Of a stretch of DNA of 64,000 bases, positions 56,479 through 64,000 are shown piece after piece. The position numbers were made by a program, and so were the translations under genes. Numbering within the stretch: the stretch's first letter is position 1; each line of letters starts with the position of its first letter. The notes beneath the pieces were generated by a model. The model was not told the origin of the DNA and ran no database searches. It saw only the letters and a program-made list of their open reading frames with translations. Origin of the DNA: Rhodococcus sp. HNM0563 (GTDB taxonomy: Bacteria; Actinomycetota; Actinomycetes; Mycobacteriales; Mycobacteriaceae). Where the stretch lies: positions 124,001 to 188,000 of the forward strand of contig NZ_JAASAF010000002.1 of assembly GCF_012726195.1 (NCBI RefSeq). The letters run 5' to 3'.

Positions 56479-57989
56479 CCGGCAGGATCTACGGGGTCGG
56501 GCTCGGACCCGGCGACCCGGAACTCATCACCCGCAAGGCCGCTCGCCTGATCGCGGAGGCCGACGTCATCGCCTACCACTCGGGCACGCATGGCCGGTCG
56601 ATCGCGCGCGGCATCGCGGCCGGACTGATCCCGGACGGCGTGATCGAGGAAAAGCTGGTGTATCCCGTCACCGTCGGCACCACCGACCACCCCGGCGGAT
56701 ACGACGGGGCGATCGCCGATTTCTACGACGAGTGCGCTGCGCGTCTTGCCACCCACCTCGACGCCGATCGCACCGTCGTCGTGCTGTGCGAAGGCGACCC
56801 GTTGTTCTACGGGTCGTACATGTACCTCCACGACCGACTTTCGAAGCATTATGCGGCCGAGGTGATTCCCGGTGTCACGTCGTTCTCGGCCGCGGCGGCC
56901 GCATCCGCCGAGCCGCTCGTGCGGCGCACGGATGTACTCACCGTCCTCCCGGGTACCCTTCCCGAGCCCGAATTGGCGAGGCGACTGGCCGATACCGACG
57001 GCGCGGTCATCATGAAACTGGGCCGCACCTTCGAATCGGTGCGAAGCGCACTGGAACAGTCCGGACGACTCGACGATGCCGTGTACGTCGAGCGGGCAAC
57101 CATGGACGGGCAACGCATCGTCGCAGCCGCAGATGTGGATCCCGATACGGTTCCGTACTTTTCTGTGATCCTCACCGCCGGAGACAAGGCTCCTCGGAAC
57201 CGGGGAGTGATCGACCGATCCCGCCCCGTCACGCCCGAGACCGAAATTCCGGTCGAGACACATGAATTGCTGGTGATCGGACTCGGTCCCGCCGACGACA
57301 GATGGCTCACACCGGAGGCGTCCGCGGCGCTCGCATCGGTCGATCATGTCGTCGGATACGGTCCCTACGTCGATCGGGTTCCGGTTCGCCCCGGCCTGCA
57401 GCGACATTCGAGTGGGAACACCGTCGAGGTCGATCGCGCCAGATTCGCACTCGACCTGGCATTGGCCGGCGAGAAGGTCGCTGTCGTGTCCGGTGGTGAC
57501 GCCGGCGTGTTCGGGATGGCGTCGGCGGTGTTCGAGGCCGCGCAGGATCAGAAGTACTCGTCCGTGCCGATCCGTGTGCTGCCGGGAGTGTCGGCGGTGC
57601 AGGCCGTCGCAGCCCGCGCAGGGGCACCCATCGGCGGGGATTTCGCAGTCATGAGCCTGTCGGATCGGCTCAAGCCGTGGAGCGTGATCGAGAAGCGGCT
57701 CACCACAATTGCAGAAGCCGATCTCGTGCTGGGGATCTACAATCCCGCGTCCCGGTCGCGGACGACGCAGGTCGCCGATGCCCGATCGCTTCTCCTGCAG
57801 CATCGGCCCGGCGACACCGTCGTCGTGATCGGGCGGGACGTGGGCAGGCCGGGTGAGTCGCTCGAGGTCACCACCCTCGAGAAGCTGGATCCCGCGAGTA
57901 TCGACATGAAATGCCTGCTCATCATCGGTGCGGCAGGGACCTCCACATTGCCGTCCGGCTCGGTGTGGACGAAACGCTCGGTCGAGTAG
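56475..57989 (+). CDS. cobIJ: Bifunctional precorrin-2 C20-methyltransferase / precorrin-3B C17-methyltransferase
   Basis: 504 residues with two SAM-dependent methylase domains, fused as usual in mycolata. CobI half (1-240): RIYGVGLGPGDPELITRKAARLIAEADVIAYHSG, CEGDPLFYGSYMYL, VIPGVTSFSAAAA. CobJ half (about 258-500): LLVIGLGPADDRWLTPEASAALASVDHVVGYGPYVDRV, VSGGDAGVFGMASAVFE, LPGVSAVQAVAARAGAPIGGDF, ADLVLGIYNPASRSR. Start ATG overlaps the cobH stop. Confidence 0.96.
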   Translation: MTGRIYGVGLGPGDPELITRKAARLIAEADVIAYHSGTHGRSIARGIAAGLIPDGVIEEKLVYPVTVGTTDHPGGYDGAIADFYDECAARLATHLDADRTVVVLCEGDPLFYGSYMYLHDRLSKHYAAEVIPGVTSFSAAAAASAEPLVRRTDVLTVLPGTLPEPELARRLADTDGAVIMKLGRTFESVRSALEQSGRLDDAVYVERATMDGQRIVAAADVDPDTVPYFSVILTAGDKAPRNRGVIDRSRPVTPETEIPVETHELLVIGLGPADDRWLTPEASAALASVDHVVGYGPYVDRVPVRPGLQRHSSGNTVEVDRARFALDLALAGEKVAVVSGGDAGVFGMASAVFEAAQDQKYSSVPIRVLPGVSAVQAVAARAGAPIGGDFAVMSLSDRLKPWSVIEKRLTTIAEADLVLGIYNPASRSRTTQVADARSLLLQHRPGDTVVVIGRDVGRPGESLEVTTLEKLDPASIDMKCLLIIGAAGTSTLPSGSVWTKRSVE

Positions 57990-58020
57990 ACCCGGCGCGC
58001 TGCACTCGGTGATGCAGGAG

Positions 58021-58569
58021 TCAGAGTTCGGTGTCGTCGATGATCTGCTGCACGAGCGCTCCGTACGTTTCGATCAACTTCGCGCTGTCGATCGTCTGGG
58101 GCGTCAGGATCTCGAAGGTGCGCACACCGCTCGCCAAGCCCAGGAGCAGCGTCACAACCATTCGGGCACGTGCCATTTCGGTCGTGTGCTCTCCGATCAC
58201 CGCCGCGATCCGGGGTACCATTCGTTCCGTCATCCCCGCGCGGGCACCCTCGGGATCGGGAGCTTCCTGCACGAGATACGGTGCCATTGCCCAGAACTCG
58301 TAGTCACCCGAGTCTCGCCGGTCCACGATCGCCCGCACCAGCCGGTAGCCGGGGGCTTCGTCGGGATGATCGGCGTCGGTGAGTCCAGGAGATTCGGGCG
58401 CAGCAGCCTGGAAGAGCTCGGCCTTACTGCCGGTCAGCTTCATCACCAGAGCGGGTGAGACACCGGCCGCCTCGGCGATATCCCTGATGGTGGTGCCGTT
58501 GAAACCCCGCTCGGTGAACAGCGGCCGGGCGGCGTCGAGAATGGTGTCGCGAGTCGTCCGTTCGCTCAT
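58021..58569 (-). CDS. TetR-family regulator of the adjacent MFS exporter
   Basis: 182 residues. HTH: TRDTILDAARPLFTERGFNGTTIRDIAEAAGVSPALVMKLTGSKAELFQAA (about 5-55); MKLTGSK replaces the usual YYHFGSK. It lies 7 nt downstream of the MFS gene and so forms one operon with it, an arrangement for autoregulated drug efflux. Confidence 0.88.
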   Translation of the reverse strand: MSERTTRDTILDAARPLFTERGFNGTTIRDIAEAAGVSPALVMKLTGSKAELFQAAAPESPGLTDADHPDEAPGYRLVRAIVDRRDSGDYEFWAMAPYLVQEAPDPEGARAGMTERMVPRIAAVIGEHTTEMARARMVVTLLLGLASGVRTFEILTPQTIDSAKLIETYGALVQQIIDDTEL

Positions 58570-58576
58570 CGCCGAC

Positions 58577-60016
58577 TCACGCCGCCTCGGCCGTGTCGGC
58601 GACCGGAGGCGTGCGCACCGGCCGATGCTTCGGCAGCAGCACGGCGCACAGCGTAGCCGCGAACGTGGACAGACCCGCGATCACGAAGATCACGATGATC
58701 GCGCCGTGCGCAGGGAAGGTCACGCCGGCTGCGTCGATGGTGATACTCGCGAGCAACGCAGCAACGACCGCGCTCATGCTCGACATCCCGATGGTGCGCA
58801 GGAGACTGTTGAGTCCGTTCGCGGCAGCTGTGTCGGTGACCGGAACAGCTGCCATGATCAGCGCAGGCAAGGTCGCGTAGGCCAAGGCGTTGCCGATGCT
58901 CACCATCGCGGCACCGATGATGATCAGCGCGACGGTGTCGTCCCACGCGATGCGGAAGAGGTACGCGACGGTCATGACGATCGTTCCGAGCATCAGGGTG
59001 AAGCGCCCACCGAGCCGCATGGTGAGCTTCCCCGCTATCGGTGAGGTCACGAACATCGCCAGGCTGCCGGGGATCATGCACAATCCGGCGGTGGCAGCGC
59101 TGAGCCCGAACCCGAATCCGGTGATCTCGGGTAGCTGCAATTGTTGTGTGGTCGCCAACAGGCTGGCGTACGCGGAGAATCCGATGAAGAGCCCGGCGAG
59201 GTTGGCGAGCAGCACCGGACGCCGCGCCGACACGCGCAGGTCGACCATCGGGGCCTTCACTCGCAATTGATACGGCACGAGAATCGCCGTGATCACGATG
59301 GCCGCCGCGAAGCACGCAACGGTCTGCGCACTCGACCACCCCCACGCCGGACCCTTCGAGATCCCCAGGAGCAGAGCTGTGAGGGCGAGCGACAGCAACA
59401 ACGCACCGAGGATGTCGAAGCGGGCGCGGGTTCCCGTCGCGGATGCGGGGACGACGAGCAGGATACCCAGCATGAGCAATGCGCCGACTGCCGCAGACAC
59501 CCAGAAGACGGACGTCCAGCCGAAATTGTCGTACAGCGCGCCCGCCGCAGGCATGCCCAGCGCACCACCGATTCCCATCGTGGAGCTGGTGAGCGCCACA
59601 GCCCCGGCGACCTTCTCGCGAGGAAGCACATCGCGCAGGACCGCCATCGCCACCGGAATGAGCGACGACGAGAACCCCTGCAGGCCGCGTCCGATGAGAA
59701 CGAACAGATAGTCGCCTCCGATCGCGGCGATCAGCGCACCGGCGACCATCATCGACAACGACAACACCATCATCCGGCGCTTGCCGTACATGTCGGCCAT
59801 CCGGGAGACGATGGGCGTGGCCACTGCTCCGGTCAGCAACGTGATGGTGATGAGCCAGCCGACATCACCCGCTGTGACGTCGAGCAGTTCCGGGAGATCC
59901 GGTAACAGGGGTACCACGAGGGTGGTCTGGAGAGCCACGACGAGACCCGCGACGCTCAACAGTGCCGTGATCACCCCGCTGGACGCCGCACTTCGCGACG
60001 GGGTCGCTGTATCCAT
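58577..60016 (-). CDS. MFS drug/metabolite exporter
   Basis: 479 residues with 12-14 helices. Motif A region SRMADMYGKRRMMVLSLSMMVAG after helix 2, motif C-like region GIGGALGMPAAGALYDNFGWTSVFWVSAAVGALLML after helix 5, typical of antiporters of the DHA2/EmrB group. Probable multidrug or metabolite efflux. The promoter side holds two identical-type palindromes (60040-60077) for the downstream TetR. Confidence 0.88.
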   Translation of the reverse strand: MDTATPSRSAASSGVITALLSVAGLVVALQTTLVVPLLPDLPELLDVTAGDVGWLITITLLTGAVATPIVSRMADMYGKRRMMVLSLSMMVAGALIAAIGGDYLFVLIGRGLQGFSSSLIPVAMAVLRDVLPREKVAGAVALTSSTMGIGGALGMPAAGALYDNFGWTSVFWVSAAVGALLMLGILLVVPASATGTRARFDILGALLLSLALTALLLGISKGPAWGWSSAQTVACFAAAIVITAILVPYQLRVKAPMVDLRVSARRPVLLANLAGLFIGFSAYASLLATTQQLQLPEITGFGFGLSAATAGLCMIPGSLAMFVTSPIAGKLTMRLGGRFTLMLGTIVMTVAYLFRIAWDDTVALIIIGAAMVSIGNALAYATLPALIMAAVPVTDTAAANGLNSLLRTIGMSSMSAVVAALLASITIDAAGVTFPAHGAIIVIFVIAGLSTFAATLCAVLLPKHRPVRTPPVADTAEAA

Positions 60017-60039
60017 CCCGGTCCTCCATCGCCACTTCG

Positions 60040-60077
60040 GTGAACGTCGTTCACCCCACGCAGTGAACGACGTTCAC
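60040..60077. promoter_or_regulatory. Tandem palindromic operators GTGAACGnCGTTCAC
   Basis: Two perfect 15-bp palindromes, GTGAACGTCGTTCAC at 60040-60054 and GTGAACGACGTTCAC at 60063-60077, 23 bp apart centre to centre, about two helical turns, directly upstream of the MFS start at 60016. Confidence 0.85.
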
Positions 60078-60153
60078 CGGGCGACTGTCAACCACCCCGC
60101 ACATCGCCGTTCTCCGACGTCACACGGCACACCCGGGCCCCGCACCTGCGAGA

Positions 60154-60211
60154 AGAGCATGCTCTCTTGAAGAGAATGTGATTGACACCTCACTCCGAGG
60201 GGTGCTAGACA
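60154..60211 (+). promoter_or_regulatory. Palindrome and possible sigma-70-type promoter of the hydroxylase operon
   Basis: A 12-bp palindrome AGAGCATGCTCT at 60154-60165 stands upstream of TTGACA (60182-60187), 18 nt, TAGACA (60206-60211). The spacing and hexamers suit a housekeeping promoter for the operon starting at 60254; the palindrome may be an activator or repressor site. Confidence 0.35.
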
Positions 60212-60253
60212 CTTGCTCAGCATCCACCGAAGGCCGAGGTGAGAATTTCTGTG

Positions 60254-62578
60254 ATGAGGCCCAGCATTTCCGCTTACGTCGGGACTCGCATCAAGCGAGT
60301 CGAAGACCCCCGACTCCTGACCGGCGCCGGCATGTTCGTCGACGACGTCACACGACCGGGCATGCTCCACGCATGCTTCGTGCGCAGCCCACTCGCGCGC
60401 GCCCGCATCGTCGACATCGACGTCAGCGAGGCCCTCGCACTCGAGGGGGTCCACGCGGTATACGTCGCCGCCGATCTCGCACCGGGAATCCACGAGCAGA
60501 CCTACGCACTCGACGGGCCGTACATGCCCGCCCTGAACTGGCCCCCGCTCGCCGACGACGAGGTGCGGTTCGTCGGCGATCCTGTCGCACTGGTCGTAGC
60601 TCGCGACCGGTACATCGCCGAGGACGCAGTCGAACTCGTCGCCGTCGACTACGAACAGCTCACGCCGGTCATCGACTACACCACAGCCGATCGTGCCGAC
60701 GAGCAGGTCCACGCCGCGCATCCCGCGAACATCGCCGCGGCGATGGGCGGCCCAATGCCCGACGAGCTGGCGAAAACGTTCGACGAGGCAGCCCACGTCG
60801 TCTCCCGCACCATCAATCAGCAGGCCTATATCGCGGTTCCCATGGAGACCCGCGGCCTCGTCGCCGAGTGGTCGGCCGGCGAGATGACCGTCTGGGCCTC
60901 CACGCAATCCCCGCACGAGGTCCGCGGCTTCACCGCCCGACTCCTCGGGCTCGACGAGCACAGCGTCCGGGTGATCATGCGCGACACCGGCGGTGGCTTC
61001 GGGCAGAAAGTCGTTCCGCAGCGCGAGGACATCGCCGTGTTACTCGCCGCCAGAAAACTTCCGGCCGCAGTGAAATGGATCGAAGACCGCCAGGAACACA
61101 TGATGTCGGCAGGCATGGCCCGCCAGGAATGCGGCGACGCGCGTTTCGCCTTCGACGCCGACGGCACACTGCTCGGTGCCTCGATCGACCACGTCCAGAA
61201 CGTCGGCGCCTACCCCATACCGTCACCGGTGACGTCCGGGGCGGTCGTCGGGATGCTGTTCCCCGGACCCTACCGGGTTCCCGCCGCAGCCTTCTCGATG
61301 AAACTGACGTACACGAACACCGTGGGGCGGGTCGCGTACCGAGGGCCCTGGCAGTTCGAGTCCCTCGCCCGCGAGATGCTCCTCGATGTCGCAGCACGTC
61401 AGATGGACATCGACCCCGTCGAACTCCGGCGACGCAACATGCTCAGCGCAGCCGATCTGCCGTTCGCCAACCCGCTGGGTATGCCGTACAACGACTCGAC
61501 ACCACTCGAGACGTTCGAGCATGCACTGTCGATCCTCGACTACGACGCGTTCCGGAAGGAACAGGAGCGCGCACGCGCCGACGGACGCTACCTCGGGGTC
61601 GGCACCTGTACCTATATCGAACCCACCACGGGTGCAACGCCGTTCCATGCCACCGAAGGTGCGACGATTCGGATCGAGCCCTCGGGCAAAGTGAACGTCT
61701 ACGTTGCAGGTGGGTCGTCCGGCAACAGCCTCGAAACCGCCGCCGTGCAGCTCACCGCAGATGCGCTCGGAGTCGACATCGCCGACGTCCACACCATCCA
61801 GGGCGACACCGCGATCACCCCGTTCGGCGCCGGAACCGGTGGCAGCCGTTCCGGGTCGATGATCGCGGGAGCAGTCCGGGAAACCGCGTCGGTGCTGCGC
61901 GACCGCATCCTCGCCATCGCCGCGCACAAACTCGAGGCCGCAGTCGAGGACATCGAATTCGTGGACAGTCGCGCGACGGTCCGTGGCGTTCCGTCCGTCG
62001 GGATCACGCTGAAGGAGATCGCCGAGATCTCCTACTTCCAGGCCGAGACACTGCCGCCCGGTGTGCCTCCCGGACTCGAATCGAGCGGCCGTTACCATTC
62101 GCCGTCCATGATGTTGTGGGCCAACGCGACCCACGTCTGCACATGTGAGGTCGACATCACCACAGGTGCCGTGAAGATCCTCCGGTTCATCGTCGGCGAG
62201 GACTGCGGTCCGATGATCAACCCGGATATCGTCGAGGGCCAGATCTACGGCGGCACCGTTCAGGGAATCGGTGGTGCGCTCTACGAGCACCTTGCGTACG
62301 ACGACGACGGTAACCCCGTGACCACCACCTTCATGGACTATCTGCTTCCCACTACCGACACTGTCCCGGACATCGAGATCGGGCATGTCGAATCGCCCAG
62401 CACCGGGCCCGGCGGCTACAAGGGTGTCGGTGAGGGTGGTGCGATCGGGGCGTCCCCCGCTGTGGTCAACGCGGTCGCCGATGCGTTGGCACCCTTCGGA
62501 GTGGAAGTGAACAGCCTGCCCTTGTCCCCGGCCACGATCATCCGAATGCTCGACGAAGTCCAGGCGGTGAAGGCATGA
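60254..62578 (+). CDS. Molybdopterin-binding large subunit of a xanthine-dehydrogenase/CO-dehydrogenase-type hydroxylase
   Basis: 774 residues from ATG at 60254 (GTG at 60251 or 60239 possible). N-terminal YVGTRIKRVEDPRLLTGAGMFVDDV and VRSPLARARI are typical of CoxL-like subunits; cofactor loops DTGGGFGQKV and GAGTGGSRSGSM; the catalytic Glu is in GYKGVGEGGAIG. The active-site loop reads VAYRGPWQFE: neither AYRCSFR of form I CO dehydrogenase nor AYRGAGR of form II. So this is an oxidoreductase for an unknown N-heterocycle, aldehyde or purine-like compound. It overlaps the FAD subunit by ATGA. Confidence 0.9.
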   Translation: MRPSISAYVGTRIKRVEDPRLLTGAGMFVDDVTRPGMLHACFVRSPLARARIVDIDVSEALALEGVHAVYVAADLAPGIHEQTYALDGPYMPALNWPPLADDEVRFVGDPVALVVARDRYIAEDAVELVAVDYEQLTPVIDYTTADRADEQVHAAHPANIAAAMGGPMPDELAKTFDEAAHVVSRTINQQAYIAVPMETRGLVAEWSAGEMTVWASTQSPHEVRGFTARLLGLDEHSVRVIMRDTGGGFGQKVVPQREDIAVLLAARKLPAAVKWIEDRQEHMMSAGMARQECGDARFAFDADGTLLGASIDHVQNVGAYPIPSPVTSGAVVGMLFPGPYRVPAAAFSMKLTYTNTVGRVAYRGPWQFESLAREMLLDVAARQMDIDPVELRRRNMLSAADLPFANPLGMPYNDSTPLETFEHALSILDYDAFRKEQERARADGRYLGVGTCTYIEPTTGATPFHATEGATIRIEPSGKVNVYVAGGSSGNSLETAAVQLTADALGVDIADVHTIQGDTAITPFGAGTGGSRSGSMIAGAVRETASVLRDRILAIAAHKLEAAVEDIEFVDSRATVRGVPSVGITLKEIAEISYFQAETLPPGVPPGLESSGRYHSPSMMLWANATHVCTCEVDITTGAVKILRFIVGEDCGPMINPDIVEGQIYGGTVQGIGGALYEHLAYDDDGNPVTTTFMDYLLPTTDTVPDIEIGHVESPSTGPGGYKGVGEGGAIGASPAVVNAVADALAPFGVEVNSLPLSPATIIRMLDEVQAVKA

Positions 62579-63459
62579 AGCCCTCGGCATTCGACTACCA
62601 CGCACCCGGCACCGCAACCGACGCGGTCGCGCTCATCGCCGAACTGGGCGACGAAGCAAAGTTCATCGCGGGCGGGCAGAGCCTCATGCCGATGCTCAAC
62701 CTGCGGCTCGCCGTGTTCGACCACCTCGTGGACCTGCGCAAACTCACCGAATTGCGCGGGATCGAAAGGCGCGGCGACACGATGTGGATCGGGGCGGGCA
62801 CCACGCACTCGACGGTCGGTCGTTCCGCCGAACTCACAACGGCGGTCCCCCTGTTGTCCCGCGCGACGCCGTTGATCGGCCACTTCCAGATCCGCAACCG
62901 CGGCACCCTCGGAGGCTCGATCGCCCACGGCGACGGGGCCGCCGAATACCCGGCGGTGGCAATGACATTGGATGCAGAGATCGAGGCATTGTCGCCTCGG
63001 GGCAACCGCACCATCGCGGCCTCGGACTTCTTCACCGGCATGTGGACGACCGCGCTGGAGACCGACGAATTGCTCACGGGCGTGAGCTTTCCGACGTGGA
63101 GCGGACGCTCCGGCTTCGCGATCGAAGAATTCGCGCGACGGACAGGCGACTTCGCACTCGCCGGAGCAGCGATCGCGATCCGCCTCGATGCTGCCTCGAC
63201 GCTGGATCGGTGCGCGATCACACTGTTCGGCGTGGCTCCGACCCCCGTCCGAGCCACCGCGGTGGAGTCGGAACTGCTCGGGCGCAGCATCCGCGAGATC
63301 GATGCCGAGGAGGTCGGACGAAGCGCACTCGGTTCGCTCGACACGGTGTCGGACGACCTGCACGGACCCGCGACCTACCGCAGGCGGGTGGGAGCGACGA
63401 TCACAGCGCAGGCGTGGCGTCGCGCGGTGGATGAGGCAACAGCTCGGGAGGAACTCTGA
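62575..63459 (+). CDS. FAD-binding medium subunit of the molybdenum hydroxylase
   Basis: 294 residues. CoxM/CutM signatures: FIAGGQSLMPMLNLRLAVFDHLVDLRKL and IRNRGTLGGSIAHGDGAAEYPAVAMTLDAEI, the two FAD-binding loops. It passes electrons from the [2Fe-2S] subunit to an acceptor. Its stop overlaps the next start (TGATG). Confidence 0.93.
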   Translation: MKPSAFDYHAPGTATDAVALIAELGDEAKFIAGGQSLMPMLNLRLAVFDHLVDLRKLTELRGIERRGDTMWIGAGTTHSTVGRSAELTTAVPLLSRATPLIGHFQIRNRGTLGGSIAHGDGAAEYPAVAMTLDAEIEALSPRGNRTIAASDFFTGMWTTALETDELLTGVSFPTWSGRSGFAIEEFARRTGDFALAGAAIAIRLDAASTLDRCAITLFGVAPTPVRATAVESELLGRSIREIDAEEVGRSALGSLDTVSDDLHGPATYRRRVGATITAQAWRRAVDEATAREEL

Positions 63460-63944
63460 TGACCGATGTCGATATCGAAGTTCGTGTCAACGGGAGCCCG
63501 CGTCGCGACTCGGTGCCCCCGCGACTGACCCTGGCCGACTACCTTCGGGTCGACTGCGGACTGACCGGAACACATCTCGGCTGCGAGCACGGAGTGTGCG
63601 GCGCGTGCACCGTCCTACTCGACGGGCAGGCCGTTCGTGCGTGCCTCGTCTTCGCGGTGCAGGCCGACGGCGCCGAGGTCACCACGATCGAAGCGATGGC
63701 ATCGGACGACGGTACGTTGTCGCCGGTCCAAGCCGCATTCCGAGATCATCACGGACTCCAATGCGGTTTCTGCACACCGGGGTTCATCGTCTCGGCCACG
63801 GCGTTCCTGGAGGAGAACCCGTCGCCGACCGATGGAGAGATCCGGGAAGCACTGTCCGGGAACATCTGCCGATGCACCGGCTACCAGGGAATCATCGCGG
63901 CAGTGAAGGCTGCCGCGGCCACCACACCAAGCACAGGGGAGTGA
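63459..63944 (+). CDS. [2Fe-2S] small subunit of the molybdenum hydroxylase
   Basis: 161 residues. Plant-type cluster ligands in GCEHGVCGACTVLLDG, and the second cluster in LQCGFCTPGFIV plus NICRCTGYQGI. All eight Cys of the CoxS family are present. It completes an L-M-S ordered operon. Confidence 0.95.
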   Translation: MTDVDIEVRVNGSPRRDSVPPRLTLADYLRVDCGLTGTHLGCEHGVCGACTVLLDGQAVRACLVFAVQADGAEVTTIEAMASDDGTLSPVQAAFRDHHGLQCGFCTPGFIVSATAFLEENPSPTDGEIREALSGNICRCTGYQGIIAAVKAAAATTPSTGE

Positions 63945-63945
63945 C

Positions 63946-64000
63946 ATGACGGGACGGGTCGAAGGCAAGGTCGCATTCATCACGGGCGCAGCACGCGGTC
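63946..64000 (+). CDS. Short-chain dehydrogenase/reductase, 5' end only
   Basis: Begins with ATG at 63946, one base after the small-subunit stop, and runs off the window. The 18 visible residues, MTGRVEGKVAFITGAARG, are the NAD(P)-binding start of an SDR. In actinobacteria GRVEGKVAFITGAARG is common in SDRs of the mycofactocin-associated group; that assignment is tentative on so short a stretch. It would be the fourth gene of the hydroxylase operon. Confidence 0.75.
   Translation, partial: MTGRVEGKVAFITGAARG

Noticed and set aside
60254-63944. Aerobic carbon monoxide dehydrogenase (coxLMS)
   Set aside because: Gene order fits, but the active-site loop AYRGPW lacks the Cys of form I, so CO oxidation is not supported.

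Overview
The window is high-GC actinobacterial DNA. Genes often start with GTG, and many neighbours overlap at GTGA, ATGA or TGATG junctions. Several neighbourhoods are typical of mycolic-acid actinomycetes: purA divergent from a conserved protein (as Rv0357c/Rv0358), a PknK-type kinase, prpR divergent from methylcitrate genes, and cobN divergent from cobG-cobH-cobIJ. The L-amino-acid oxidase closely resembles the enzyme of Rhodococcus opacus. Rhodococcus or a near relative is the best guess. I saw no rRNA, tRNA, CRISPR, phage or insertion sequence.

Layout. 1-8.7 kb: 3' part of a B12-dependent (class II) ribonucleotide reductase, small genes, an alpha-methylacyl-CoA racemase, PknK and a TetR gene. 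8.7-12.7 kb: a coupled operon of a DUF2236/alpha-beta hydrolase fusion, a secreted LVIVD-repeat protein and a DUF305 protein. 12.7-16.4 kb: a MocR-type regulator, then a TetR/hydrolase pair around a 38-nt palindrome. 16.4-19.5 kb: purA, an Rv0358-like gene and terD. 19.5-27.8 kb: a B12-riboswitch-controlled uptake operon (binding protein, permease, ATPase, FhuF-like [2Fe-2S] protein, unknown protein), an unknown gene, and metE behind a second riboswitch. 27.8-29.7 kb: TetR/DUF1772/SDR. 29.7-35.7 kb: a catabolic island with two CitE-like lyases, a CaiB-type CoA transferase, an LLM monooxygenase, its probable flavin reductase and a GntR regulator. 35.7-41.1 kb: prpD-prpB-prpC, prpR and a WhiB gene. 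41.1-44.2 kb: a second FecCD-type transporter behind a third B12 riboswitch. 44.2-49.4 kb: IclR regulator and amino-acid permease, divergent from a Tat-exported L-amino-acid oxidase, a lipoprotein RidA and a TatA. 50-58 kb: cobF, cobN (fourth B12 riboswitch), cobG, cobH, cobIJ. 58-60 kb: TetR and an MFS exporter with two operator palindromes. 60-64 kb: a three-subunit molybdenum hydroxylase and the start of an SDR.

The main theme is corrinoid economy. The window holds four B12 riboswitches, two B12/corrinoid-type ABC transporters, much of the aerobic B12 pathway, a B12-dependent reductase and the B12-independent MetE. Three groups merit attention as possibly undescribed units: (i) the riboswitch-controlled transporter carrying a FhuF-like protein and an unknown His/Cys protein; (ii) the extracytoplasmic oxidase-RidA-TatA unit with permease and IclR regulator; (iii) the DUF2236-hydrolase/LVIVD/DUF305 operon. 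Products were assigned by reading motifs and recalling families; no database search was run.
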